Assembly: GCA_038002745.1 (NCBI GenBank)
Contig: JBBODD010000001.1
Span: 2,604,001 to 2,668,000 of the forward strand
Direction: 5' to 3'
DNA from: Bacillus sp. FSL H8-0547
GTDB taxonomy: Bacteria; Bacillota; Bacilli; Bacillales; Bacillaceae
DNA: 64,000 nucleotides
The position numbers were made by a program, and so were the translations under genes. Below are positions 9,992 to 19,055 of this stretch, piece after piece (positions within the stretch are counted from its first letter, which is position 1; each line of letters starts with the position of its first letter). The notes under the pieces are model-generated. The model saw only the letters and a program-made list of their open reading frames with translations, did no database searches and was not told where the DNA came from.

Positions 9992-10889
9992 CTTAGACGG
10001 AGTGGAAAATACGAAAAGCTTCTCTGATTTCAGAAAATGGATGAAAGAGAGAAAAGCGAAAAAGAAGGATTTGTCGGTCTCCATTGAAAGGCTGGATAAT
10101 CCTCAGTCGGAAGAAGTGTCGGCTAACCTTTCAAAAAACAGTGTGACCTGGATTGGCCATTCTACGTTCTTGATTCAGACTGGCGGCATCAATATCCTTA
10201 CTGACCCGGTCTGGGCGGAGCGGATGGGCATGCAGAGGAGATTGACGAAACCGGGCATGCCAATCCGGGCACTTCCGGAAATTGACGCTGTCCTGATATC
10301 TCACGGACATTATGATCACCTGGATTTTGCATCGATCAGAAAGCTCAAGGGGGACCCGGTTTTTTACGTGCCCGAAGGTCTTGGTGCTTCCTTCAGAAGA
10401 AGAGGGTATAAGAACGTGAAAGAAGCTGCGTGGTGGGAAGCCTATGACAAAGAGGACGTCAGATTTACATTCGTTCCTGCTCAGCACTGGACGCGCAGAA
10501 CCCTGTGGGATACAAATACTTCCCACTGGGGAGGATGGGTCATTGAACACAGGGGCCACTCTATTTATTTTGCCGGTGACTCCGGATACTTCCGCGGCTT
10601 TAAAGAAATTGGAGAAAAAATGTCTGTCGATGCCGTTCTGATGCCCATTGGAGCTTACGAGCCTGAGTGGTTTATGAAGGTATCGCACATCAATCCCGAG
10701 GATGCAGTCACAGCGTACCTTGATTTGAACGCGAAAGGACCGTTTGTTCCCATGCATTACGGTGCATTCAGGCTGGCCGACGATACAGGACCTGAAGCTT
10801 TGGAGAGGCTGCTTGCAGAATGGGAGAAGCGTGCACTTGACCCTGATAAGCTTAACGTCATGAAAATCGGAGAAACATGGTGGATGTGA
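9972..10889 (+). CDS. Metallo-beta-lactamase fold hydrolase (NAPE-PLD-like)
   Basis: 305 residues. Motifs: the early TWIGHST strand, HGHYDHLD (111-118) as the zinc motif, HW near 173, FAGDSG as the fourth ligand segment, and MPIGAYEP and PMHYGAFR near the end. This set is typical of the NAPE-PLD/UlaG-like branch of MBL hydrolases, which cleave phosphoester or lactone-type bonds. The substrate is not predictable. It has no signal peptide, so it is cytosolic. The start overlaps yjbQ. Immediately after the stop begins the 52-bp tandem repeat region. Confidence 0.82.
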   Translation: MGKRYRNLDGVENTKSFSDFRKWMKERKAKKKDLSVSIERLDNPQSEEVSANLSKNSVTWIGHSTFLIQTGGINILTDPVWAERMGMQRRLTKPGMPIRALPEIDAVLISHGHYDHLDFASIRKLKGDPVFYVPEGLGASFRRRGYKNVKEAAWWEAYDKEDVRFTFVPAQHWTRRTLWDTNTSHWGGWVIEHRGHSIYFAGDSGYFRGFKEIGEKMSVDAVLMPIGAYEPEWFMKVSHINPEDAVTAYLDLNAKGPFVPMHYGAFRLADDTGPEALERLLAEWEKRALDPDKLNVMKIGETWWM

Positions 10890-10977
10890 GCATTGATGAA
10901 AATCAGTGCTTTTTTTTGTTGTGAAATAAGAACATCAGCTGGGAAGGAGCCTGAGCTTGATGGCACAAAAAGCGAAG

Positions 10978-11758
10978 CGTGATAAGAACCATCAACAGAA
11001 AAAATCTTGCGTTTGATGGAACCGAACAGCAAGATAAGAACCACCAACAGGAAAGACCTCGTGCTTGATGGAACCCAACAGCCTGATAAGAACCACCAAC
11101 AGAAAAAATCACAAGCATGATGGTCCTGATAGGCGTGATAAGAACCACCAACAGAAAAAATCACAAGCATGATGGTCCTGATAGGCGTGATAAGAACCAT
11201 CAACAGAAAAAATCACAAGCATGATGGTCCTGATAGGCGTGATAAGAACCACCAACAGAAAAAATCACAAGCATGATGGTCCTGATAGGGTGATAAGAAC
11301 CACGAACAGAAAAAATCACAAGCTTGCTGGTCCTGATAGGCGTGATAAGAACCATCAACAGAAAAAATCGTGCGTTTGATGGACCCAACAGCATTATAAG
11401 AACCACCAAAAGAAAAAATCTCGTGCTTGCTGGTCCTGATAGGTATGATAAGGACCACCAACAGAAAAGATCTCGTGCTTGCTGGCACTAATAAGTGTGA
11501 TAAGAACCATCAACAGAAAAGATCTTGTGCTTGATGGAACCCAACAGCCTGATAAGGACCATCAACAGAAAAGATCTTGTGCCTGATGGAACCGAACAGC
11601 CTGATAAGAACCATCAACAGAAAAGATCTTGTGCCTGATGGAACCGAACAGCCTGATAAGAACCATCAACAGAAAAAATCTCGTGCTTGATGGAACCCAA
11701 CAGCATGATAAGAACCACCAAAAGAAAAAATCTTCTATTTGATAGAACTAATCTGAGT
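10978..11758. repeat. Tandem array, about 15 units of 52 bp
   Basis: The landmark GATAAG recurs at 10981, 11033, 11085, 11137, 11189, 11241, 11292, 11344, 11395 (as TATAAG), 11447, 11499, 11551, 11603, 11655 and 11707. The period is 52, with two units of 51. Units share TGATAAGAACCAYCAACAG, then AAAARATC, then a variable half ending in TGATGG. A more degenerate unit is visible near 10924. In units with ACCATCA ... TGATGGT the two heptamers are inverted repeats. Units at 11085-11291 are nearly identical, suggesting recent homogenisation. It fills the gap between convergent genes and no gene is supported inside it. There are no CRISPR-like unique spacers. Confidence 0.92.
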
Positions 11759-11798
11759 AAATGTTTTAATCACATCCCCAGCAGCTCCTCCTCCACAC

Positions 11799-11826
11799 AA
11801 AAAAACAGACCACCAAAGTGATCTGC
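11799..11826 (-). terminator. Terminator of the DUF948-like gene
   Basis: Read on the minus strand, CAGATCAC and GTGGTCTG pair around a short TTTG-type loop (one G-U pair) and are followed by seven T residues. It lies just past the stop at 11832. Confidence 0.75.
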
Positions 11827-11831
11827 TCCTC

Positions 11832-12173
11832 TCAGCCCCGAACCCTGTGTGCGGCGCGTTCTTCTTTTTTAGAAGGAATAAATTCTTTAAAGCTCTTTAG
11901 AGTTTCCGGTGTTTCTTTCGCAATTTCGATTGTTTCCTGAACGGTTTTCTTCTTATACTCTACGTCAGACATAATTTTTTCCTGAGTGGCGGAGAGTCTG
12001 GTAGTTTCATTTTGAATGCTTTCGGTTTGTTTTTGAAGGCGGTTTGCCGTTTCCTGGAGATCCTGAATGACAGGCTGGGATTTTTTGAAGGTGCGGATGG
12101 ATGAGACACCTAGATAGATAAGGGCCAGGACAACAAGCGCAATGCTTATGTATACAATGATCATCGGTAACAC
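11832..12173 (-). CDS. DUF948-like membrane-anchored coiled-coil protein
   Basis: 113 residues. An N-terminal helix (about 3-24) is followed by a heptad-rich region (residues 33-80, e.g. LQETANRLQKQTESIQ) and a basic tail. This matches the small DUF948 proteins of Bacillus (YoxC/YtxG-like), general-stress-type membrane proteins of unknown function. ATG at 12173 is preceded on the minus strand by AAGGAGTG. It is single-copy and transcribed away from the HIT gene side, with its own terminator. Confidence 0.7.
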   Translation of the reverse strand: MLPMIIVYISIALVVLALIYLGVSSIRTFKKSQPVIQDLQETANRLQKQTESIQNETTRLSATQEKIMSDVEYKKKTVQETIEIAKETPETLKSFKEFIPSKKEERAAHRVRG

Positions 12174-12220
12174 TCCTTTGTCAGCGGTCTTTCTCTTTTT
12201 TTACCCAAGTTTGACCGATT

Positions 12221-12631
12221 TTAATCTTCGTCCGAGAGGGAAGGCCGCAGATTCTCCCTGCCCTTCAGCCAGTACCTGATGCCTTTTCCGGCATACGGTT
12301 CGTCTTTGAAGCGGGGGATGATATGAAGGTGGGTGTGAAAAATGTGCTGCCCTCCGGCCTCATTTGTATTCCAGCCGATCGTATAGCCATCAGGCTCGTG
12401 CTCTTGATCGAGCAGCTCTTTCACTTCCTGAAGCAGACTGTATGTTGCATTCCATTCATCCTGGGTTAAATCAAACATAGTAGGGCGGTGCTCTCTAGGG
12501 ACGATCAGGCCTGATCCAATAAGGATGTTTTGGGGCATCTGAAGAAAGAGACAATGGTCGTTGGACAGGACAATTTTCTGATCTTCTATCATTTGGGGGT
12601 TGCAAAGGGGACACAGCTCATCCAACTTCAA
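12221..12631 (-). CDS. HIT family nucleotide-binding hydrolase
   Basis: 136 residues. The histidine triad HTHLHIIPRF near residue 100 defines the family. An N-terminal CPLC motif could bind metal. HIT proteins hydrolyse or transfer nucleotidyl groups, for example from dinucleoside polyphosphates or adenosine phosphoramidates. The C-terminal ~20 residues (RENLRPSLSDED) are extra and acidic. Cytosolic. It is divergent from the nitronate monooxygenase gene. Confidence 0.85.
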   Translation of the reverse strand: MKLDELCPLCNPQMIEDQKIVLSNDHCLFLQMPQNILIGSGLIVPREHRPTMFDLTQDEWNATYSLLQEVKELLDQEHEPDGYTIGWNTNEAGGQHIFHTHLHIIPRFKDEPYAGKGIRYWLKGRENLRPSLSDED

Positions 12632-12792
12632 ACAGCTCCTATCTTTGAGTGTCTATTTTTTACCATTTTAGCACAACCGGGTAAAAGGAGAACGGATTTT
12701 GCTCCGGATCATTCCTCCTGGATCCGGCAGGGAACGGCTGCATGCATGTAGAAGAAGGTAGGCAGTTCAGTTCTGGATGAGGAGGAATATGT

Positions 12793-13881
12793 ATGGGATG
12801 GAACGAAACAGCTGTAAGCCGCAAGCTTTGCATCACTTATCCGGTTATTCAGGCACCGATGGCGGGAGGAATTACTTCACCTGAACTGGCGGCTGCGGTC
12901 AGCGGCTTCGGAGCGATGGGATCTGTCGGAGCAGGTTATTTAACTGCGGAACAGCTTAAGGAGCAGGTTGTAAAAATAAAAGGCTTGACGAGGAAACCGT
13001 TCAGCGTCAATCTTTTTGTGCCTGAAAAAGAGGTCTATGCCAGTGAGGCAGAGGTAAAAAGGATGACGGACCGATTTAAGCAATGGGGACTCCCCGTGGA
13101 AGACCTTTCTTATTCAGATGAAGAAAACCGCCATAATTATGAACAGCAGCTTGAAGTCATTCTTCAGCAGGAGGTGCCTGTCTGTTCATTTACATTCGGG
13201 CTGCCTTCAAAAGAAGCTGCAGCAGAACTGAAAAAAGCAGGCAGGACTGTAATTGGCACGGCGACATCCGTTGACGAGGCGCTTATGTTTGAAGAACTTG
13301 GAGCAAATCTGATTGTCATGCAGGGCAGTGAAGCAGGAGGACACCGCGGAACCTTCCATCACTCTCGGGATGCAGGGGTCGGAACCATGGCACTTATTCC
13401 GCAGGCAGCAGATGCGCTTCGGGTGCCGGTGATTGCTGCCGGTGGCATAGCGGATGGAAGAGGTATTGCAGCGGCATTTATGCTCGGTGCAGAGGGAGTG
13501 CAGATGGGGAGCGCGTTTATTCCATGTACTGAAAGCGGTGCAGCGGAAGCATATAAAGACAAAATAGTCTCAAGCACAGAAGCTCAGACGGTACTGACGA
13601 AAGCATTCTCAGGAAAATATGCGCGGGGAATTTCAAATGACTTTATCCGAAAAATGGAGCCTTATGAATCAGATGTCCTCCCTTATCCTCTGCAAAACAA
13701 TCTGACCAAGCGGCTGAGAAGCGAGGCTTCTGAGACAGGCAATACTGAAAATATGTCAGTCTGGGCCGGTCAGGGGCTAAGGTTGATTCATGAAAAAGTG
13801 CCGGCAGACGTCCTTTTAAATCAGTTAATCAGTCAAACAGAAATCCGGATGAAGGAGGCTTCCCGCTATGGATCCAGATAA
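12793..13881 (+). CDS. Nitronate monooxygenase (FMN-dependent)
   Basis: 362 residues, ATG at 12793 with GAGGAGG about 8 bases upstream. TIM-barrel FMN enzyme of the 2-nitropropane dioxygenase/NMO class. Visible signatures: [11 protein letters not shown] at the N-terminus, the GSEAGGHRG flavin/phosphate region near 180, [13 protein letters not shown] near 215 and [12 protein letters not shown] near 235. These enzymes oxidise alkyl nitronates such as propionate-3-nitronate. The 3' end overlaps kynU by 14 bases, so it is the first gene of the kynurenine operon, an unusual partner. A tryptophan 2,3-dioxygenase gene is absent. Confidence 0.87.
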   Translation: MGWNETAVSRKLCITYPVIQAPMAGGITSPELAAAVSGFGAMGSVGAGYLTAEQLKEQVVKIKGLTRKPFSVNLFVPEKEVYASEAEVKRMTDRFKQWGLPVEDLSYSDEENRHNYEQQLEVILQQEVPVCSFTFGLPSKEAAAELKKAGRTVIGTATSVDEALMFEELGANLIVMQGSEAGGHRGTFHHSRDAGVGTMALIPQAADALRVPVIAAGGIADGRGIAAAFMLGAEGVQMGSAFIPCTESGAAEAYKDKIVSSTEAQTVLTKAFSGKYARGISNDFIRKMEPYESDVLPYPLQNNLTKRLRSEASETGNTENMSVWAGQGLRLIHEKVPADVLLNQLISQTEIRMKEASRYGSR

Positions 13882-15136
13882 AGCGGCAGCACTTGATAAG
13901 CAGGATGATCTGGCCTGCTACAGACAGGAATTTTACTTGAAAGAAGGCATCATCTATATGGATGGCAATTCGCTCGGACTGCCATCAAAGCGGACTGAAG
14001 CTGCATTGCTCCAAATGCTTGAGGCCTGGAAGGAGCACGGAATAGACGGCTGGACGAAAGGCGATAAACCTTGGTACTACCTGTCTGAAACACTTGGCGG
14101 GCAATCGGCTTTTTTAGTGGGGGCAAAGCCGCATGAAGTCATTGTGACAGGTTCTACTACGGTAAACCTTCATCAGCTTGCAGCCAGTTTTTTCAAGCCA
14201 GAAGGAAAAAGGACGAAAATTCTTGCGGATGAACTGAATTTTCCTTCTGACATTTACGCTCTTCAAAGTCAGCTGTCTTTAAAAGGATTAAATCCTGATA
14301 CACACTTAGTCAAGGTGAAAAGCAAAGACGGTCAGACGCTTGATGAAGACGAGATTATTGCCTGCATGACAGAAGATGTGGCGATGGCTGTTCTGCCGAC
14401 TGTTCTGTACAGAAGCGGCCAGCTGCTTGATATTGAAAGGCTTACGAAGGCCGCTCACGAGCGGGGGATTATCATCGGCTTTGACGGCTGCCATTCAGTG
14501 GGGGCCATTCCTCATGAGATGCACAAATGGGGGACTGATTTTGCTTACTGGTGCAACTATAAATATGTCAATGGAGGACCGGGTGCCGCAGCAGGACTGT
14601 TTGTCCATGAAAAGCATCTTGGCAGAAAGAGACCCGGGCTGAGCGGATGGTTTGGCTCAAATAAAGAGCAGCAGTTTGATATGGAGCATACTTTTACTCC
14701 TGCAGACTCTGCAGGGGCCTATCAAATTGGAACTCCGCATATCTTCAGTTCAGCGCCCTTATCTGCATCTCTAGAGATGTTCAGGGAAGCAACGATGGCT
14801 GCCATCCGCAGGAAATCTCTGAGTATGACCAGAGTGATGATGGATTTAATCGAAGAAGAGCTATCAGGTTTTTCATTTGAGATTGTAAACCCGAAGGAAG
14901 ATGCACGGCGCGGAGGTCATGTTGCTCTCATGCATCCTGAGGCTGCAAGAATCTGCAAAGCGCTGAAACAGGATGGAGTGATTCCTGACTACAGGTCTCC
15001 GAATATTATCAGACTGGCCCCTGCACCTTTTTACACTTCTTATGGAGAGATTTGGAAGACCGTGCAGTTTTTAAAAACGATAATGAGGGAAAAACGATAT
15101 GAGCAGTTTGAAAATATTCGGGAGGTGATTGCATGA
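13868..15136 (+). CDS. kynU: Kynureninase
   Basis: 422 residues, the usual length. PLP-dependent fold type I enzyme that splits kynurenine to anthranilate and alanine. Recognised by [10 protein letters not shown] near residue 31, the GSTTVNLH region, [12 protein letters not shown] with the PLP-binding Asp, the PLP Lys232 in [10 protein letters not shown], and [10 protein letters not shown] near the C-terminus. AAGGAGG lies just upstream of the ATG. It overlaps the monooxygenase gene by 14 bases and kynB by 4 (ATGA), a strictly coupled operon for tryptophan breakdown or anthranilate supply. Confidence 0.95.
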   Translation: MDPDKAAALDKQDDLACYRQEFYLKEGIIYMDGNSLGLPSKRTEAALLQMLEAWKEHGIDGWTKGDKPWYYLSETLGGQSAFLVGAKPHEVIVTGSTTVNLHQLAASFFKPEGKRTKILADELNFPSDIYALQSQLSLKGLNPDTHLVKVKSKDGQTLDEDEIIACMTEDVAMAVLPTVLYRSGQLLDIERLTKAAHERGIIIGFDGCHSVGAIPHEMHKWGTDFAYWCNYKYVNGGPGAAAGLFVHEKHLGRKRPGLSGWFGSNKEQQFDMEHTFTPADSAGAYQIGTPHIFSSAPLSASLEMFREATMAAIRRKSLSMTRVMMDLIEEELSGFSFEIVNPKEDARRGGHVALMHPEAARICKALKQDGVIPDYRSPNIIRLAPAPFYTSYGEIWKTVQFLKTIMREKRYEQFENIREVIA

Positions 15137-15762
15137 AAATCATTGATATTTCAAGACCGCTGCAAAACAGCACGCCTGTCTGGCCGGGGGATACTCCGTT
15201 TGATTTTGAACTGATGTGGACGAAAGAAGCGAGCGGGTCCGTTAATGTCGGGAAGGTGGAGATGAGCACCCATACGGGAACTCATGTAGATGCCCCCTAT
15301 CATTTTGACTCGGAAGGGAAGCGGATTCATGAACTTGATCTCTCCATTTACTGCGGCACGGCAAAAGTCATTCACATTCGCGGCCAGGAGGTCATTACTG
15401 CTCACATTCTGAAGAAAATGGATCTTGCGGGAACAGAACGTCTGCTGATCCGGACTGATTCCTGGGAGGATTCAAACCGGTTTCCCGAAGAGTTCACTTA
15501 TTTTCACCCTGATGCTGCAGAGTACCTTGGAAGCCTTGGCATTAAGCTGATTGGAGTCGATGTCCCTTCGGTCGATTTTATGAAAAGCAAAGAATTGCCT
15601 GCCCATCACTCGTTTTTTCAGCAGTCCATCTTTATTTTAGAGGGGCTGGATCTGACTTCGGCTGAAGAAGGGACCTATGAGCTGATAGCTCTGCCGCTAA
15701 AACTTACGGACGGTGACGGGAGTCCTGTCAGAGCGATTTTAAGAGGCGGGTCAGCCGATTAA
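15133..15762 (+). CDS. kynB: Kynurenine formamidase (cyclase-like)
   Basis: 209 residues. Hydrolyses N-formylkynurenine to kynurenine and formate, the step before KynU. Metal motif [14 protein letters not shown] (about residues 46-59), the VDVPSVDF segment, and HHSFFQQ near 157 are the family marks. The length matches bacterial KynB. ATG overlaps the kynU stop by four bases. Formylkynurenine would have to come from a kynA gene elsewhere in the genome, or another reaction. Confidence 0.93.
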   Translation: MKIIDISRPLQNSTPVWPGDTPFDFELMWTKEASGSVNVGKVEMSTHTGTHVDAPYHFDSEGKRIHELDLSIYCGTAKVIHIRGQEVITAHILKKMDLAGTERLLIRTDSWEDSNRFPEEFTYFHPDAAEYLGSLGIKLIGVDVPSVDFMKSKELPAHHSFFQQSIFILEGLDLTSAEEGTYELIALPLKLTDGDGSPVRAILRGGSAD

Positions 15763-15811
15763 AGCTTTCTTTTTCAAAGGAGAACATGTATTCTTAAAAC
15801 AGGTGATGAAA

Positions 15812-16072
15812 ATGAAGATTATTCATTATTCGTACAAGAAAAGGGGAAGAATCGAATTCTGGTTTGATCAATGGCCGAATTCCCCCGTTTTGTTCACCCC
15901 CATTAAAGATTACTACTTTATTAGAGTTGTTAAGTGGAATCAGCTCGATCCGCTCGTGACAAGAAATGACCTTGGCGAAATGGAGCTGATGGTAAATAAA
16001 TATCTTGGGCGTGAACAGTACTACTTGCAGCGCAAATATTTTCATAATGATCAGCTGAAGCTGCCGAAATAA
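15812..16072 (+). CDS. Small hypothetical protein
   Basis: 86 residues. The frame is open to a GTG at 15803, but ATG 15812 fits the AGGTG site at 15801. Rich in aromatic and basic residues (HYSYKKRGR, WFDQW, YYFIRVVKW, YYLQRKYF). No signal peptide or membrane helix. No known domain is recognised. It follows kynB by about 50 bases and ends at its own terminator, so it may be the last gene of that operon or stand alone. Confidence 0.6.
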   Translation: MKIIHYSYKKRGRIEFWFDQWPNSPVLFTPIKDYYFIRVVKWNQLDPLVTRNDLGEMELMVNKYLGREQYYLQRKYFHNDQLKLPK

Positions 16073-16088
16073 GGGCGGCTTTTTTTTT
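16059..16088 (+). terminator. Terminator after the small hypothetical gene
   Basis: AGCTGCC and GGCGGCT pair (one G-U) and are followed by nine T residues. The hairpin overlaps the end of the coding frame and separates it from convergent tgl. Confidence 0.85.
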
Positions 16089-16097
16089 GCGGGAAAA

Positions 16098-16934
16098 TCA
16101 GGCTTTTAAATAAAATACGTCCCCTAGTCTCGTTGCCGTAATGGTTCCATCTGCAAGCGGATAGGCGCCTGTTTCCTCTCTGTCACTCCGTTTATACGGA
16201 TACAAGTATCTGTAATCAAGCCGTGTAACCTGAGAAAGAAGGTAGGCTGATCTCACAGCACCTTGCTTTCTGTATTTGTTCAGGGAGGTTATGATGCCCT
16301 CAGAATCTTTAATGCCGATTCCGTGTCCGTAGTATAGGTCATAGCCAAGATCGATTGTATTTTCACCGCGCCACTGCGGCTTTTCAGGATCAAAATCAGG
16401 ATTTTTAAAGTACAGGCAGTCACCTGGAAGAAAATCATTTCCTCTTCTCGTAAAAACCCCTAGATCGTCATCATAGTGCCAGTCATATAGAATCATCCCG
16501 TCAAACAGGCGGTTGAAATAGGACTCTTCAATCATTTCCAGCACGGCTCTGTAAAAAACGGCTACCATTGCAGTCGCACATTCAAATGCATATAGGGCGC
16601 CATTGTTGTAAACGTCCATCAAGGCGACTGAAGGAGGAACGCCGGGCTTAATGACTATGGCTCCCTGGCTCGTCAGGTCCCAAAAAACCGGATTGCATTT
16701 GGAATACTCAAACGTCGTGAACTTGACCCCGCTCTGATAGAGGGCGGAGGATGCTTTTACAATTTCGGTCCGCAGATCCATTTCGAATTTGAACTGGCTG
16801 AAATGCTCATATGAATAAACCTCTTCATACTTTACCATCAGATCAAGAATCTCTTTCTGCTCGGCGGTTAATACACTCGTATTTAAGATATTTTCATTTT
16901 GATAGGCATTTTTAATTTTTATCACGTCAGACAC
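16098..16934 (-). CDS. tgl: Protein-glutamine gamma-glutamyltransferase (spore coat transglutaminase)
   Basis: The sequence matches the Bacillus Tgl family: YAFECATAM with catalytic Cys119, LYDWHYD, the GDCLYFKNPDFDP segment, QWRGEN with the second catalytic Glu, YGHGIGI and SAYLLSQVTRLDY. It cross-links spore coat proteins through glutamyl-lysine bonds. An upstream ATG at 17021 would give 307 residues but lacks a ribosome site. GTG 16934 follows AAAGGAGG and gives 278 residues, placing the catalytic Cys close to the position in B. subtilis Tgl. A GTG at 16925 is the alternative. Usually a late mother-cell gene. Confidence 0.9.
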   Translation of the reverse strand: MSDVIKIKNAYQNENILNTSVLTAEQKEILDLMVKYEEVYSYEHFSQFKFEMDLRTEIVKASSALYQSGVKFTTFEYSKCNPVFWDLTSQGAIVIKPGVPPSVALMDVYNNGALYAFECATAMVAVFYRAVLEMIEESYFNRLFDGMILYDWHYDDDLGVFTRRGNDFLPGDCLYFKNPDFDPEKPQWRGENTIDLGYDLYYGHGIGIKDSEGIITSLNKYRKQGAVRSAYLLSQVTRLDYRYLYPYKRSDREETGAYPLADGTITATRLGDVFYLKA

Positions 16935-17044
16935 GCTCCTCCTTTTAAAGCTGCTCTCATAAATTATGAGATTGCGGGCGCAAGCGGAACCATTAAGGCA
17001 TAATTCATTAAAAGCGGACATAAAGTCTGAGTGTTGGCCGCCGG

Positions 17045-17083
17045 TAATTCCTACTTGACTGATTGGTTTAATTGATTTATATT
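17045..17083 (+). promoter_or_regulatory. tcyP promoter with a CymR-like motif
   Basis: TTGACT (17055-17060), 17-base spacer, TATATT (17078-17083). TAATTCCTA abuts the -35 box; its complement TAGGAATTA also occurs in the promoter of the TSUP permease at 44254. In B. subtilis tcyP is repressed by CymR, whose box contains a GGAATT core, so this is a candidate operator. The operator call is inference. Confidence 0.6.
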
Positions 17084-17120
17084 TTTCTAATACTACAGGA
17101 AAATGTTAGGGGGAAATGCT

Positions 17121-18512
17121 ATGTCAGCATTTTTGTTAATTGTGAATATTGCTGTTCTTCTTGGACTCATATTCTTGCTTTTTTATATGCAAAAGAAACA
17201 CGTTTCGTTTTCTAAAAGGGTGTTTGCAGCCCTTGGTCTCGGGATTGTCCTGGGCTTTGCCCTTCAATTTATTTACGGGCCGGAAAACGAGGTTCTTCTT
17301 GAATCAATCGGCTGGTACAGCATCGTGGGGAGCGGTTATGTCAAGCTGCTTCAAATGATCGTCATGCCTCTTGTATTCATATCAATCCTCAGTGCGTTTA
17401 CGAAACTGAAGCTTTCAGGAAATATCGGAAAAATCAGCATCCTGATTTTGGGGATTCTGGTTGGAACAACAGCCATTTCCGCCGCAATCGGCATTGGAAC
17501 GTCGCTTGGATTTAATTTAGAAGCGGTTCAAATTGAGCAGGGAGAGGCTGAAACAGCCAGAGGAGAAGCTCTTGACGCTACATATACGGAAATTCAGGAT
17601 CAGACCTTCCCGCAGAAGGTTCTTGAACTTCTTCCGGGCAATCCGTTCCTTGACCTCACAGGTGCCCGTCCGACTTCAACCATTGCAGTTGTGATCTTTG
17701 CAGCTATTCTTGGCCTTGCGTTTCTTGGGGTTAAGCGAAAAGAGCCCCAGCATGCGGAGCTGTTTGCTAAAATAGTTGATGCTTTTTATGCCGTGATTAT
17801 GCGCGTCGTTACGTTGATTCTGCGTCTGACTCCGTATGGTGTGCTTGCAATTATGACAAAAACAGTTGCTTCAAGCGACCTTGATTCCATCTTGAAGCTT
17901 GGAAAATTTGTTATCGCTTCATATGTCGCACTTCTCGTTATGTTTATTATTCACTTGCTGCTGCTTACACTTGCAGGGTTAAACCCGGTTACGTATGTAA
18001 GAAAAGTATTTCCTGTCCTTACATTTGCGTTTACTTCACGTACAAGTGCAGGCACGCTGCCGCTTAATATCAGCACACAGACGAAAAAGCTTGGTGTGCC
18101 TGAAGGAATTGCAAACTTTGCAGGTTCATTTGGTCTTACAATCGGGCAAAATGGATGTGCCGGCATTTATCCGGCCATGCTGGCGGTTATGATTGCGCCG
18201 ACAGTCGGGATTGATCCGCTCAGCCCGTCATTTATTTTCACCCTTATTGCAGTTGTTGCCATCAGTTCATTCGGTGTTGCAGGCGTTGGGGGAGGGGCTA
18301 CATTTGCGGCCATTCTCGTTCTTTCAACCATGAACATGCCGATTGCTCTGGCAGGTCTTTTAATTTCAGTTGAACCTTTAATTGACATGGGCCGTACGGC
18401 GCTGAATGTCAGCGGAAGCATGACAGCCGGAGTGCTTACCGGAAAGGCGACAAATGAACTTGATACGGATGTGTATAACGGCGATTCTTCTCAAGTTGAA
18501 CTTGAAGCCTGA
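17121..18512 (+). CDS. tcyP: L-cystine sodium symporter TcyP
   Basis: 463 residues from ATG 17121 (TAGGGGG at 17107-17113); a GTT-rich upstream extension is open but unneeded. Dicarboxylate/amino acid:cation symporter (DAACS) family with about 8-10 membrane helices and two re-entrant loops. Marks: the serine-rich TFAFTSRTSAGTLP loop, the FAGSFGLTIGQNGCAG segment and the DMGRTALNVSGS helix, all as in B. subtilis TcyP (YhcL). It imports cystine for sulfur supply. Single gene with promoter and terminator of its own. Confidence 0.9.
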   Translation: MSAFLLIVNIAVLLGLIFLLFYMQKKHVSFSKRVFAALGLGIVLGFALQFIYGPENEVLLESIGWYSIVGSGYVKLLQMIVMPLVFISILSAFTKLKLSGNIGKISILILGILVGTTAISAAIGIGTSLGFNLEAVQIEQGEAETARGEALDATYTEIQDQTFPQKVLELLPGNPFLDLTGARPTSTIAVVIFAAILGLAFLGVKRKEPQHAELFAKIVDAFYAVIMRVVTLILRLTPYGVLAIMTKTVASSDLDSILKLGKFVIASYVALLVMFIIHLLLLTLAGLNPVTYVRKVFPVLTFAFTSRTSAGTLPLNISTQTKKLGVPEGIANFAGSFGLTIGQNGCAGIYPAMLAVMIAPTVGIDPLSPSFIFTLIAVVAISSFGVAGVGGGATFAAILVLSTMNMPIALAGLLISVEPLIDMGRTALNVSGSMTAGVLTGKATNELDTDVYNGDSSQVELEA

Positions 18513-18549
18513 TGCAGCAGCCGTTTTAACAAATTAGAACATACAGAAA

Positions 18550-18584
18550 GGCAGCCGGATTCATGCGGCTGCCTGTTTTATTTT
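18550..18584 (+). terminator. tcyP terminator
   Basis: Perfect 9-bp stem AGGCAGCCG / CGGCTGCCT with loop GATTCATG, followed by GTTTTATTTT. Confidence 0.85.
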
Positions 18585-19042
18585 ATATAGCCAATTCCCA
18601 GTGCATAGTGTTCCTTCAATATTTTTTCCACGCGTGAAAACACTTCCTCACGGCATTCAATAACAAGGACGACTTCGGTTTTTTTGGCGCTTCCGCCAAT
18701 TTTAAGTTTTCTTTTTTTTATGACCGTATAGTAGAACAAATTGATGGAAAACCCTAAAAGCAGACCGCTGCCTGCCCCGATCAGACCCCAGTAAACAGGT
18801 CCCCATGCCAGCTTAAACCCGATGCTGACGCCAATGACGGCAAATGCAGTAGCAAGGGCTGCACCTGTATCAAAAAGACTGATGCCATCTGAATGATGGA
18901 TAGAATCCATCAATTTGACGGAATCGTCATTCGCTTTTAAAGGCACAGCAAGAATTCTTTCTTTATGTATACCTTCTTGCTCGATTTTGGAAATCGCAAG
19001 CTCCAGATATGTGCAGTGATCAAACGCAGCAAATACTTGCAA
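18578..19042 (-). CDS. Hypothetical membrane protein with glycine-rich helix pair
   Basis: 154 residues. The N-terminal ~55 residues are soluble, with a pattern like small general-stress or ferredoxin-like folds. Two helices follow: about 60-80 and 83-107 (GLIGAGSGLLLGFSINLF), rich in spaced Gly as in glycine-zipper segments. The C-terminal part (TEVVLVIECREEVFSRVEKIL) looks like a second small alpha-beta half. Function not recognised. It lies 13 bases after the duplicated membrane protein gene, so the two form an operon. Confidence 0.65.
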   Translation of the reverse strand: MQVFAAFDHCTYLELAISKIEQEGIHKERILAVPLKANDDSVKLMDSIHHSDGISLFDTGAALATAFAVIGVSIGFKLAWGPVYWGLIGAGSGLLLGFSINLFYYTVIKKRKLKIGGSAKKTEVVLVIECREEVFSRVEKILKEHYALGIGYIK

Positions 19043-19055
19043 TGGAAATCACCCC

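Noticed and set aside
10757-11488. Four minus-strand open frames of 69-148 residues across the 52-bp array
   Set aside because: They arise from the stop-poor repeat read in rotating frames, overlap each other, lack ribosome sites and encode repeated aromatic-rich nonsense.
10978-11758. CRISPR array
   Set aside because: Units are contiguous diverged repeats with no unique spacers of constant length, and no cas genes are present.
12704-12727. Inverted repeat CCGGATC / GATCCGG before the monooxygenase gene
   Set aside because: Short, no T run, no match to a known operator; too weak to call.
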